A stretch of 64,000 nt of DNA from Sphingobacterium bambusae (GTDB lineage Bacteria > Bacteroidota > Bacteroidia > Sphingobacteriales > Sphingobacteriaceae): assembly GCF_033955345.1 (NCBI RefSeq), contig NZ_CP138332.1, positions 5,208,001-5,272,000 on the forward strand. The letters run 5' to 3'. A model generated the notes under the pieces. The model did not search any database. It had not been told where the DNA came from and saw only the letters and a list, made by a program, of their open reading frames with translations. Positions within the stretch are counted from its first letter, which is position 1; each line of letters opens with the position of its first letter. This document shows positions 17,935 to 26,976 of this stretch, in pieces. The position numbers and the translations under genes are program-made.

Positions 17935-20357
17935 TAAAATACTTGGAATATCTGCGTTGCGGCATGATTGGTTTATTTGTTTTAATGTGTGTATCCGTTG
18001 ATGCACAGCCTAGAACAGTGCTTGATTTGAACAGCGACTGGAGGTTTTTGCTTGGGGACTCAGTGCATCCAGATGGTCGCGATTTTTCAACATGGCGATC
18101 GCTCAACCTGCCGCACGATTGGAGTATTGAAGGTATGTTTGATAAAGCAAATCTGTCCGGCAGCGGCGGCGCCTATCTTCCTGGCGGAATTGGCTGGTAC
18201 GCCAAAAAATTTAAGTTACCTTATGGTGCTGAGCAGCTTGTGTCGATTGCTTTTGAAGGCGTTTATGAGCGCAGCGAGGTTTGGCTTAACGGCCAATACC
18301 TCGGCATGCGACCCAATGGGTTTATAGGATTTCAATACGATATTTCGGAATACCTGCACAAAGATGATCGCGAAAATATCCTGCTGGTGAAGGTAGATAA
18401 CAGTGCGCAACCTAATGCACGGTTCTACACCGGGTCAGGTATTTACCGAAACGTCAGCCTGATTGTAAAAAACAAGGTTCATTTGGGTGATTTGTTTGTT
18501 AAAAGCCGCGATGTAGATCAAACAAAAGCAACGCTGCTGCTTGATGTGCCGATAATGCACGGTGAACAGTTAAATGGCACGTCGCAGCTGCGTTGGGAAG
18601 TGCTGGATAGCGATGGAAAGGTCGTAGCAACGAAAACGGCTAAACAGGCTAGCGAAATTCGCGTACAGCAACAAGCCCGGTTTGTGGATAGCATAACGAT
18701 CAGCGATCCTCAGCTTTGGAGTCCCGAATCGCCTTACTGCTATCAAGTTCGTTGTTCACTCATCAGCGGTGCTGACGTCCTGGACCAGTTGACGCTTAAA
18801 ACAGGCATTCGCTATTTTCATTTTGATGCGGATAGCGGTTTTTACCTCAATGGACAACATCGGAAGATACGCGGCGTGTGTATGCACAGTGATCTTGGCG
18901 CCTTGGGCGCAGCATTTCATCCGCAGGCAGCTAAACGACAGCTCGAGATGCTTAAATCGATGGGTGTTAACGCGATCCGCACTTCCCATAATCCTGCGGC
19001 AACTGGTTTTCTGGACTTATGTGACAGCTTAGGCTTTATGGTGATGAGTGAGACATTTGATGTTTGGAAAATAAAGAAAAATCCATTCGATTACCACCTG
19101 TATTGGGATGATTGGTTCGAGCGTGATTTTATTGACCACATCAAAAGGGATCGAAATCACCCCTCGCTTTTTATCTGGTGTCTCGGAAACGAGGCCCAAG
19201 AGCAGTGGCATTCCGTTGAGCTTGGCACCTCCATTCCAAAGCGATTGGCCGAATTGGTGGATAGCTTAGATGGCACACGACCGAAGGTTGTGGCCAATAA
19301 TGAGCTGTCCACAAAAAATCCGGTGCTAAATTCGCAGGCCGTGGATTTGCTGGGCTATAATTACAATCACCTGCACTGGCGCAGCTATCCAAAACATCAT
19401 CCTAATCGTCCGTTGATTATTACGGAAAGCGTATCTGCACTTTCTACACGGGGGCATTACGATAACGTATCCATTGATATCGTGCGTTTATGGCCATCGC
19501 GTTGGGATATTCCTTTCGACGGTGGGAATGCTGATAAGCACATATCAGCCTACGATCATGTGCGCACACCATGGGGATCTACGCATGAAGAAAGCCTGTT
19601 TCTTTCCGAGCGCCTTCCTTGGGTTTCAGGCATGTACGTGTGGACAGGATTTGACTACTTGGGCGAGCCGACACCTTATACCTGGCCAGCGCGTAGTTCT
19701 TACTTTGGAATCGTGGATATGGCAGGCTTCCCGAAGGATGTATTTTACCTCTATCAAAGTATTTGGACAAACAAACCGATGCTGCATATACTTCCGCATT
19801 GGAATTGGTCGGCGGGGGATACCGTAGACGTCGTAGCCTACTATAACTGCGCGGACGAGGTCGAACTTTTGCTGAATGGAAAATCCTTGGGAAAACGAGC
19901 CAAGGCAGATTCGCTGCTGCATGTTTCCTGGAAAGTACCTTTTATAACAGGTGAACTAAAAGCTATCTCGAGAAGCGGAGGAGCAGTAGTTAAAGAAGCG
20001 ATTGTCCGCACCAGTGGAGAGCCACATGTGCTGGATATAATGTGCGAACAGTCTGCAAGTTCTGAAGCGGATGCGTTAGCTTTTATACAGGTCACAGTGC
20101 GCGATAGGAAAGGAACATTGGCGCCACGGGCAGCGGTGAATATACGATTCGAAGTGGAAGGAGCAGGGGAATTGATGGCGACAGATAACGGCAATCCTAC
20201 CGATACCACATTTTTCGGCGCTTCACAGCGCCAGACGTTACATGGTAAGGCGCTGGCGGTGGTGCGTAAGCTTGGGAACAACGGACAAATCAGGGTAAAA
20301 GCCGAGGCAGACGGCATGAAGCCGGTCTATCTCGATATCCCCGTGCAGAAGAAGTAA
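17931..20357 (+). CDS. GH2 glycosidase (beta-galactosidase-like)
   Basis: An 808-residue secreted enzyme with a signal peptide to about residue 26 (VDAQP). In order: a jelly-roll sugar-binding domain (NLPHDWSIEG, SGGAYLPGGIGWY), an Ig-like sandwich, the TIM barrel with acid/base Glu421 in CLGNEAQ and nucleophile Glu499 in IITESVSA, and two C-terminal beta domains of DUF4982/Big type. Beta-galactosidase is the commonest activity of this architecture and would fit a galactosylated xyloglucan side chain, but other GH2 activities remain possible. The start overlaps the preceding stop by four bases. Confidence 0.92.
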   Translation: MIKYLEYLRCGMIGLFVLMCVSVDAQPRTVLDLNSDWRFLLGDSVHPDGRDFSTWRSLNLPHDWSIEGMFDKANLSGSGGAYLPGGIGWYAKKFKLPYGAEQLVSIAFEGVYERSEVWLNGQYLGMRPNGFIGFQYDISEYLHKDDRENILLVKVDNSAQPNARFYTGSGIYRNVSLIVKNKVHLGDLFVKSRDVDQTKATLLLDVPIMHGEQLNGTSQLRWEVLDSDGKVVATKTAKQASEIRVQQQARFVDSITISDPQLWSPESPYCYQVRCSLISGADVLDQLTLKTGIRYFHFDADSGFYLNGQHRKIRGVCMHSDLGALGAAFHPQAAKRQLEMLKSMGVNAIRTSHNPAATGFLDLCDSLGFMVMSETFDVWKIKKNPFDYHLYWDDWFERDFIDHIKRDRNHPSLFIWCLGNEAQEQWHSVELGTSIPKRLAELVDSLDGTRPKVVANNELSTKNPVLNSQAVDLLGYNYNHLHWRSYPKHHPNRPLIITESVSALSTRGHYDNVSIDIVRLWPSRWDIPFDGGNADKHISAYDHVRTPWGSTHEESLFLSERLPWVSGMYVWTGFDYLGEPTPYTWPARSSYFGIVDMAGFPKDVFYLYQSIWTNKPMLHILPHWNWSAGDTVDVVAYYNCADEVELLLNGKSLGKRAKADSLLHVSWKVPFITGELKAISRSGGAVVKEAIVRTSGEPHVLDIMCEQSASSEADALAFIQVTVRDRKGTLAPRAAVNIRFEVEGAGELMATDNGNPTDTTFFGASQRQTLHGKALAVVRKLGNNGQIRVKAEADGMKPVYLDIPVQKK

Positions 20358-20430
20358 TGGCTGATAGCTCTTCTACATTCAAGAAGTGTATAAGCTAAAT
20401 GATAATGTGTTAATAGCAAAAAATAGTTTT

Positions 20431-22032
20431 ATGAAATTTCTTATTCGTTGTTTTTTATGGATAGCGCTTGCCACATCAGCATACACAGCGGCCTATGCGC
20501 AGCAAGGCTATCGAAATCCTATTATTCCAGGTTTTAATCCTGACCCGAGCATTTGCCGGGTCGGAGATGATTTTTATCTCGTAACGTCTTCATTCGAATA
20601 TTTTCCCGGTTTGCCCATTTATCATAGCCGAGATTTGGTCAACTGGGAGCAGATAGGCCATTGCCTCACGAGAGATGAGCAGCTACCGCTAAAAAATGCA
20701 CCGGCATCGGGCGGGCTCTTCGCGCCGTCCATTCGCTACCATAAAGGCACGTTCTACGTTATTTGTACCAATGTATCCGGCGGTGGGAATTTCTATTGTA
20801 CCGCTAAAAAGCCGACAGGACCTTGGAGCGATCCGATTTGGGTAGACGTCAAAAGTATTGATCCGGATATCTTTTGGGATGACGATGGCAAAACCTATTT
20901 TGTTACGCAAGGAGATCAGGGAATACGGGTTACCGAAATTGATCTGGAAACCGGGAAAGTCATCGGACCGGAAAATCTAGTTTGGGGAGGTATAGGTGGA
21001 CGTTTTCCGGAAGCACCGCATATTTACAAGAAAGATGGTTATTATTATCTGCTACTTGGAGAAGGTGGCACAGAATATATGCACAGCGCGACCATTGGGC
21101 GTAGCAAAAATCTGCTTGGACCTTACGAGTCCTGTCCATTAAATCCTATCCTCACGCACGCCAATAGAATAGGCCAAGGCAACCCTATTCAAGGTGTAGG
21201 CCATGCCGATTTGGTTCAGGCTGCTGATGGTTCTTGGTGGGCGGTATTTCTAGGTTTTCGCGTGACGCAGCGCTATGCCTATTATCACGTTCTCGGCAGG
21301 GAAACTTTTCTGGCGCCGGTAGATTGGCCTGCTGGCGGGTGGCCACAAGTGAATGGAAATGGAACGGTAGATATCAAGATGGATGTGCCTACACTTCCAC
21401 AATCTCCTTTCCAAGCGAAACCCAATCGCACCGAGTTTGATCAGGCTGAACTGGGTGTGGAATGGCAGTTTCTGCGAAATCCTATCCGCGCGCATTATTC
21501 ACTGTCCGAAAGAAAAGGAAAATTAAGGATTTCGGCTAGTAAGCATACGCTGAATGATTTGGATGCTGTTTCTATGGTAGCACGACGTCAAACAGAGCAC
21601 GATTTCATCGCTGAAACAGCGTTGGAGCTTGCTTCTACAGATCAAGATGCCGAAGCCGGGATAACGCTCTTCCAGAACAATACGCACCATTATGACCTAT
21701 TGGTTCGGAAAAAGGACGTGGGATATGTAGTTCAATTACGCGTTAAAGTAGGTTCTCTCACTTACATCGCTGGCGAGAAGCAGGTGTCGTCAGCCCAGCT
21801 GACCCTAAAAATTGTAGGGAATCCACATCAATATTCGTTTTTTATCAAAGAAAACAAAGTAAAAGATTATGCGGCAATTGCTGCTTTAGATACGCGCTAT
21901 TTGTCGACAGAAGTTGCCGGCGGGTTTACCGGTGTAATGATCGGGCTATACGCTTCCTCATTGTCTGAATCTTCTAACGCAAAAGCCTATTTCGATTGGT
22001 TTCTTTATGAGCCTAGTTTCGGATCGTATTAG
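20431..22032 (+). CDS. GH43 beta-xylosidase / alpha-L-arabinofuranosidase
   Basis: A 533-residue secreted enzyme with a five-bladed propeller. It carries the general base Asp38 in FNPDPS, an IDPDIFWDDDG segment with the pKa-modulating Asp, and the general acid Glu194 in RFPEAPHIYK. The C-terminal part (about residues 340-530) is the beta sandwich seen with GH43 xylosidases and arabinofuranosidases. The frame is open 15 codons upstream, but the ATG at 20431 gives a normal signal peptide (MKFLIRCF to YAQQG). It is the last gene of PUL 1, 73 bases after GH2. It would remove arabinose or xylose caps from oligosaccharides in the periplasm or at the surface. Confidence 0.9.
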   Translation: MKFLIRCFLWIALATSAYTAAYAQQGYRNPIIPGFNPDPSICRVGDDFYLVTSSFEYFPGLPIYHSRDLVNWEQIGHCLTRDEQLPLKNAPASGGLFAPSIRYHKGTFYVICTNVSGGGNFYCTAKKPTGPWSDPIWVDVKSIDPDIFWDDDGKTYFVTQGDQGIRVTEIDLETGKVIGPENLVWGGIGGRFPEAPHIYKKDGYYYLLLGEGGTEYMHSATIGRSKNLLGPYESCPLNPILTHANRIGQGNPIQGVGHADLVQAADGSWWAVFLGFRVTQRYAYYHVLGRETFLAPVDWPAGGWPQVNGNGTVDIKMDVPTLPQSPFQAKPNRTEFDQAELGVEWQFLRNPIRAHYSLSERKGKLRISASKHTLNDLDAVSMVARRQTEHDFIAETALELASTDQDAEAGITLFQNNTHHYDLLVRKKDVGYVVQLRVKVGSLTYIAGEKQVSSAQLTLKIVGNPHQYSFFIKENKVKDYAAIAALDTRYLSTEVAGGFTGVMIGLYASSLSESSNAKAYFDWFLYEPSFGSY

Positions 22033-22141
22033 ACGAGTATGTATATGCGAAATTCCAAAACAACTTATAGGGGATTTTATACAGTAGAAAAAATAACGAG
22101 TGCATCATGACGGCCAGTCTAAACTATAAAGAATATGATTG

Positions 22142-22726
22142 CTAGCGAGGAGAATTATCAGTCAATTTTTTGAGTAGCTTAAGTAGATTATTTTCATCAT
22201 CCTGTGTTAAAGCTGCGGATAAATAAGAGTTTCTCGATACAGCATCTTCAAGCCAGTCCGTGAGTGCTTTTTCACCATGTTCACTCAACCGTACGTGAAA
22301 AAAAGTACGTTGGTTGATTTTCCGCTCTTTCTGCACCAACCAACCCTTTTCCAAAAAATGTGTGATGTCGGCAGTTCTATGTTGCTCTTCAATACATGTC
22401 CATTCATATGATGCTTTGCCCGTTGTCGAGGCTAAAGGCAAGTTGTTCTTAATCGAAAAATGAGCGGGTACGCTTCTCCAAAACCTGGACAAATTGAGTA
22501 ATTCTAAGGCGTTGGTCAAACGAAAGACCATAGCGACAAATAATTCCGAATCTACTATCTTCAGATCATCGCTTGGCACCTCATCTTTATTAAGATCGTC
22601 TGCAGTTAGCATTTGGTCTTTTAAGAGCCAATGTATAAATGCTGTATTGTCTTTACTGGCTGAGCTTTTATCAGATTCGAATTCTGCTAACAGTGAAAGC
22701 ATTTCTTTCAAGAGCTTGTAATCCAT
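22142..22726 (-). CDS. MarR-like transcriptional regulator (first)
   Basis: A 194-residue cytoplasmic protein. Residues about 95-170 form a winged helix: a helix pair ending in THFLEKGWLVQKERK, then a wing NQRTFFHVRLSEHGEKALTDWL. An acidic N-terminal extension precedes it. It resembles, in layout and N-terminal style, the protein encoded at 26139-26789, and the two bracket the TonB receptor/DUF4249 pair. It starts 45 bases after the DUF4249 stop on the same strand, so it may be the last gene of that transcript. The ligand and targets are unknown. Confidence 0.65.
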   Translation of the reverse strand: MDYKLLKEMLSLLAEFESDKSSASKDNTAFIHWLLKDQMLTADDLNKDEVPSDDLKIVDSELFVAMVFRLTNALELLNLSRFWRSVPAHFSIKNNLPLASTTGKASYEWTCIEEQHRTADITHFLEKGWLVQKERKINQRTFFHVRLSEHGEKALTDWLEDAVSRNSYLSAALTQDDENNLLKLLKKLTDNSPR

Positions 22727-22770
22727 AGTTGCTGGTGATGTTGGTATATTTCAAATACAGTTTTGTACGA

Positions 22771-23568
22771 TTACAACTTTATCATTCCCTCTTTGGTCAC
22801 GAAACGATATGCCTTGGCTGTAGATACCGAAAAATAGCCTAAGGCATTATTGGAAATATTTGATGTGGGGTTTCCTGGCGCGGCCGCACCAGGATTTATT
22901 GACTCGAAATCACTCCAGTATTTGTAAACTTGTTGATCTACGCAATATCGAATAACTTGTACACTATCGCCCAATTGAAGATCGATGTTTCGGTCGGAGA
23001 TTTTGTGCGTGACATATCTTCCGTTGTTGAACTTATCATCATAGGCGGAAGCAAACCGTAGAAGTGAATTGTTTATTGCGACTTCATATAGGTAGTAATT
23101 TTTCTCCTCTAATGGATCGCGGAATTGAAAGGTGGGATAATAGTTTTGCGTATTAAAGGTTTTCTCGCTTGTGATACCCAATGAATCAAGTTCGACGTAT
23201 TCGGGCATTTGCGATGTGGCAACGAATTTTTCACCCTCAAGAAATACTTCTAAGGAGTAAACAGTTCCAGATTTAACCTCAAAATTCTTTGCTTGGTAAA
23301 AACCATCTTTATGATGTGTAAATACAAATTCTTCATTTGTAGACGATCGGACGGTAACGGTTGCTTCAGTCACAGCTGTACTCAATTGATTGGTACCAAC
23401 AGGTAAAGTTCTAGAGATCCTGATGACCTGTGTAGTACCTAAGTCGTTTAAGTTACCTTCTATGACCGTTCTTGGTGCTGCATTATCAAGTTGTAGATCT
23501 ACGACTTCTTCACAGGAAAGGAAAAGAAGTATCAACCATGGTAAATAAAATATCTTTAGTAGTCCCAT
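22771..23568 (-). CDS. DUF4249 lipoprotein partner of TonB receptor
   Basis: A 265-residue lipoprotein with signal and lipobox LFLSC (Cys near residue 19), followed by EEVVDLQLD and the beta-rich VIEGNLND that typifies DUF4249 proteins. An Ig-like module occupies about residues 30-120. DUF4249 proteins usually follow a TonB receptor gene and are presumed to be outer-membrane accessory or substrate-binding proteins. Here the receptor stop lies 4 bases upstream. The longer open frame has 18 extra codons overlapping the receptor gene; the start at 23568 (MGLLKIFYL) is chosen for its proper signal. Confidence 0.85.
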   Translation of the reverse strand: MGLLKIFYLPWLILLFLSCEEVVDLQLDNAAPRTVIEGNLNDLGTTQVIRISRTLPVGTNQLSTAVTEATVTVRSSTNEEFVFTHHKDGFYQAKNFEVKSGTVYSLEVFLEGEKFVATSQMPEYVELDSLGITSEKTFNTQNYYPTFQFRDPLEEKNYYLYEVAINNSLLRFASAYDDKFNNGRYVTHKISDRNIDLQLGDSVQVIRYCVDQQVYKYWSDFESINPGAAAPGNPTSNISNNALGYFSVSTAKAYRFVTKEGMIKL

Positions 23569-23572
23569 TTTT

Positions 23573-25888
23573 TTAAAATTTAAAATTCCAGGTAATTGAT
23601 GGTATAATCCCAAACAGCGCAATTTTGTAAGCTTCAGTAATAGCAGGATTTAACTCGCTCTCTCTGAAATCGATGAGGTAGGCATTTCGCCTATTGTAAG
23701 CATTGTAGAGGCCGAAAGTCCAGCTTGAGCCGTAACGGTTATTATTTCCTAAACGCTCGTATGTCGCCGAGATATCTAATCGATGATAATTTGGAAATCT
23801 ATTGGCGTTTCGTTCATTATAATAGAATAGTGTCGTGTTACTGATGGTGTACTTACCCGCAGGATAAGTCACCGCGTTGCCGGTATTGAAAATAAAATTC
23901 GTTCCCAATGTCCAGCTATCCGCTAAACGGTACATAGCAACAATAGAAAGATCGTGTGTCCTATCTTGCCGAGCATTAAACCACGTGCCGTTATTTATGC
24001 CGTCAAATTGTCTTTCGCTTTTTGAAAGAGTATAACTGACCCAACCATTCAGCTTTCCAGAAGATTTTCGAAGGAAAAATTCAAGTCCATAGGAACGGCC
24101 TCTTCCGTATAAAAGCTCCGCTTCAAGGCGTGTGTTCGCCTGAAGATCAGCACCAGTCTTGAAGTCGATCTGGTTAGCCATTTTTTTATAGTAAGACTCC
24201 ACCGAAAATTCGTAGTTATTGTCATTGAAGTTTCTGAAATACCCGATCGAAAATTGATCCGCCAATTGCGGCTTGATATTCAAACTGCTTAAAACGTATT
24301 GATCTGTTGGTAGTGCAGATGTTGAGTTTGTTAATTGATGTAGGTTCTGTGCCAGACGGTTGTACGATCCCTTGATGCTACTTTTGCTATTCAATAGATA
24401 ACTAGCCGAAATACGGGGTTCAAGATTAAAGTAATGTTTGAGAACGCTATTGCCCGTATAAGCGCGCTCATTAAGCACTTCGCCAGCGTTATCAAAACTG
24501 TAGAACGTTCCTGGTCCCAACACCATAAAATCTACGAATCTAAGTCCGTATATGATGGATAGCTTATCCCAAGGTTTCCAGTCGTGTGATATATACGCGC
24601 TAATATCTAGTCCATTACGTTTCTCTATCTCGATGGAGTTAACATTGGCTCCTTCTTGTGCATCTAGGCTTGCCGGGCTCACCGTTTGCCGTAGTGCATT
24701 AAATCCAAAGCGCCAGGTTGATCGGTTGGATGGGTAAAACGAGAAATCTTGTTTTACATTCCAGTTTCCTATTTTTGAAGCAATGTCGAAATCTCCATTA
24801 TTGCCGGTAATACCTACGTTGTAATTAAAGGTACTGTAGATGAATGAGGTATTACTGAACAATCGGTCACTAAGAATATGGTTCCAGCGCACTGTCGCCG
24901 TAGAATTTCCCCAATTAAACCCAAACCGATCGGCAAATCCCAGATCGTCTTTCCCAAAGTAACCAGAAAAAAGCAGCCTGTTACGATCGTTGATCTTTAC
25001 ATTCAATTTGGCATTTAGATCATAGAAAAATAGGTTGCTTTGATTGATATCAGGATCATCTGATAGTTTGAGGAATAGGTCGGCATAGGTCCGGCGTCCG
25101 CTTATCATGAAAGAGCCGCGATCATTCGGGAGCGGGCCAGACAGCTTCAATCGTGATGCGATCAAGCCAAGGCCGCCCTCTGCCGATAGCTTTTTCTGGT
25201 TTCCGTCAACCATCGTGATGTCCATCACAGAAGATATTCTGCCGCCGTACTGACTGGGAATTCCCCCTTTATAAAACTGCACGTCTTTTACAGCATCGGA
25301 ATTAAAGGTCGAGAAAAAGCCCAATAGGTGAGAGGCATTGTAGACAATGGCTTCGTCAAGAAGGATGAGGTTTTGGTCTCCACCGCCACCTCTTACGAAG
25401 AAGTTTGCACTTCCTTCACCTCCGCTTTGTACACCAGGCAGGAGCTGTATGGTCTTCAATAGATCTTTTTCACCAAATAACACAGGGACATTTTTAATTT
25501 CCTCTATGCTGAACTTGAAGCTGCCCATTTGTGGAGTTGTGATATTTTTATTTCTTGCCGAGGCTGATACGACAACCTCCTCCAACGAACTCTGGTCTAC
25601 TTCCAGGGCTACGTCATGTTTTACGGAGCCGTTAAAGTCAATTTCTTTCACAAGGGTTTTGTAACCGACGTAACTAAAAACGATGGTGTTTTTTCCTTGG
25701 TTAACCGAGAGAGAATAGAAGCCATAGCTATTCGTGGGAACACCGTTAGAGGTTCCCTGTTGTGACACTACAGCGCCTATTAACGTTTCGCCAGTTGTAG
25801 CATCTCGCACGGTGCCTGATAATGTCATCCGCTGTGCGATAGCCGATAAACTCATTGCTGTCAATAAAATACAAAGGTATATTTTCAT
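23573..25888 (-). CDS. TonB-dependent receptor (DUF4249-associated)
   Basis: A 771-residue outer-membrane receptor. A signal peptide (to about residue 20, SAIAQ) is followed by a carboxypeptidase-like beta domain (about 22-100), a plug (VPVLFGEKDLLKTIQLLPG, FVRGGGGDQNLILLDEA) and a barrel ending in SITWNFKF. It is shorter than SusC proteins and lacks the SusC-specific insert, so it belongs to the class paired with DUF4249. The substrate cannot be read from sequence. A promoter-like element and palindrome lie just upstream (25922-25955). The start at 25888 is preferred over the extended frame at 25924 because the extension is not signal-like. Confidence 0.92.
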   Translation of the reverse strand: MKIYLCILLTAMSLSAIAQRMTLSGTVRDATTGETLIGAVVSQQGTSNGVPTNSYGFYSLSVNQGKNTIVFSYVGYKTLVKEIDFNGSVKHDVALEVDQSSLEEVVVSASARNKNITTPQMGSFKFSIEEIKNVPVLFGEKDLLKTIQLLPGVQSGGEGSANFFVRGGGGDQNLILLDEAIVYNASHLLGFFSTFNSDAVKDVQFYKGGIPSQYGGRISSVMDITMVDGNQKKLSAEGGLGLIASRLKLSGPLPNDRGSFMISGRRTYADLFLKLSDDPDINQSNLFFYDLNAKLNVKINDRNRLLFSGYFGKDDLGFADRFGFNWGNSTATVRWNHILSDRLFSNTSFIYSTFNYNVGITGNNGDFDIASKIGNWNVKQDFSFYPSNRSTWRFGFNALRQTVSPASLDAQEGANVNSIEIEKRNGLDISAYISHDWKPWDKLSIIYGLRFVDFMVLGPGTFYSFDNAGEVLNERAYTGNSVLKHYFNLEPRISASYLLNSKSSIKGSYNRLAQNLHQLTNSTSALPTDQYVLSSLNIKPQLADQFSIGYFRNFNDNNYEFSVESYYKKMANQIDFKTGADLQANTRLEAELLYGRGRSYGLEFFLRKSSGKLNGWVSYTLSKSERQFDGINNGTWFNARQDRTHDLSIVAMYRLADSWTLGTNFIFNTGNAVTYPAGKYTISNTTLFYYNERNANRFPNYHRLDISATYERLGNNNRYGSSWTFGLYNAYNRRNAYLIDFRESELNPAITEAYKIALFGIIPSITWNFKF

Positions 25889-25921
25889 CGTGCTGATATG
25901 GAAAAGGGATAAATCACATGA

Positions 25922-25955
25922 CAAATGTAGTATTAAAAAATACTATTTTAGTATT
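25922..25955 (-). promoter_or_regulatory. Promoter with palindromic operator for TonB receptor operon
   Basis: On the minus strand TACATTTG (25929-25922) matches TAnnTTTG and lies 34 bases before the receptor start. Directly behind it, TAGTATT (25928-25934), AATACTA (25939-25945) and TAGTATT (25949-25955) form a palindrome plus a further half-site, placed where a repressor would block the -33/-7 region. The nearby MarR-type regulator is the natural candidate. Confidence 0.55.
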
Positions 25956-26138
25956 TTGTTATTCTTTTTTTTGGTTTGATCAATACTTGTAGCAGCTGAT
26001 CAGCTTTACTATCCATTATACAGACGATTGTAACATCGAAAAAATAGGAATCAAGGATTTATGCTGATCACATATGCGCAGACGGATAATTCAGAAGTAA
26101 AAATTAATAGGAGCTAGTAAATGGCCGATAAGGACAAT

Positions 26139-26789
26139 CTATTTGGGAAGATAGCTTTCCAGTGATGGACTATCATTATTATTATTCATCAAAGCATGAT
26201 GATAATGGTCAAGTTTTGCAAGGAGTAAAATTAGGAGATCACGTTCCTCGGCTGAAAGGTTTCCGATTAAAACGTTTCCCACGATTTTCATTTTTGGAAG
26301 CAGAGAAAAGAGCAGTGTGCGACCTTGTTTCGAAACGGCAATAGGCCTGGCTCTTTTATCCTCCACATGTGGAGCTTTTTCTATAAGCCCGAGTCTGATC
26401 AATCTTTTTATCACTTCGTTGCCCGAGGCTTTTTCCATTGCATTTTTTCTGATGAGCTCTGACTGTAAAAGTTTGTCGTAGGAAAACAGAACCATGAGAT
26501 AGGTGAAGTCTTCAGGAGTCTGCAATTCTGTACCATCAAATGCAATTTTGATATAATGTTTGGCATATCGGTTCATCATCAAGAGTAGTTTTCCCAAGTC
26601 CTCCGCCGGAACGTCTTTCTTTTCCATTAGCGTTTTGCCTCCTCCTACTTTACGTGTATTTGGATATCCAATGGAATGCTTGAGGTACATGTAGTTCAGA
26701 AAGTCAGGCAATGTAGCGTTCGCCGACTCACCTGCGCCATACACTTCTAATTCTTCTACAAGCTGAAATAATAAATCCTTGTTGATCAT
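26139..26789 (-). CDS. MarR-like transcriptional regulator (second)
   Basis: A 216-residue cytoplasmic protein with a MarR-type winged helix at about residues 90-190: EVIKRLIRLGLIEKAP, then wing and EDKRARPIAVSKQGRTLLFSL, then a long C-terminal helix (LSAEERDLLILLLAKLDHY). The N-terminus (about 1-60) resembles that of the protein at 22142-22726. The frame is open 34 codons further upstream, but that stretch is Cys- and Tyr-rich and unlikely to be translated, so the ATG at 26789 is preferred. It lies 250 bases upstream of the TonB receptor on the same strand and probably controls it through the palindrome at 25928-25955; that link is inference. Confidence 0.78.
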   Translation of the reverse strand: MINKDLLFQLVEELEVYGAGESANATLPDFLNYMYLKHSIGYPNTRKVGGGKTLMEKKDVPAEDLGKLLLMMNRYAKHYIKIAFDGTELQTPEDFTYLMVLFSYDKLLQSELIRKNAMEKASGNEVIKRLIRLGLIEKAPHVEDKRARPIAVSKQGRTLLFSLLPKMKIVGNVLIGNLSAEERDLLILLLAKLDHYHHALMNNNNDSPSLESYLPK

Positions 26790-26902
26790 CTTATATCTTG
26801 ATTCTTTACAAAAGACGGTTTTTTGCTTCGCATATGAAAATCTTGAACAAACAATTGTGTATTGGATCAAATGCAAAGCATGTTGTATCATAACTTTTTT
26901 GC

Positions 26903-26910
26903 TATGTTTG
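26903..26910 (+). promoter_or_regulatory. Candidate -7 element for aldo/keto reductase
   Basis: TATGTTTG matches TAnnTTTG, 66 bases before the ATG at 26977. A GTTG at 26882-26885 lies 17 bases upstream, slightly short of the usual -33 spacing. Confidence 0.35.
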
Positions 26911-26976
26911 GTTATAGGGTAAAAAAAGTTCTGTAGATTAGTTTTTAAATGATATTTCCAATTTCAAGATAAATCA

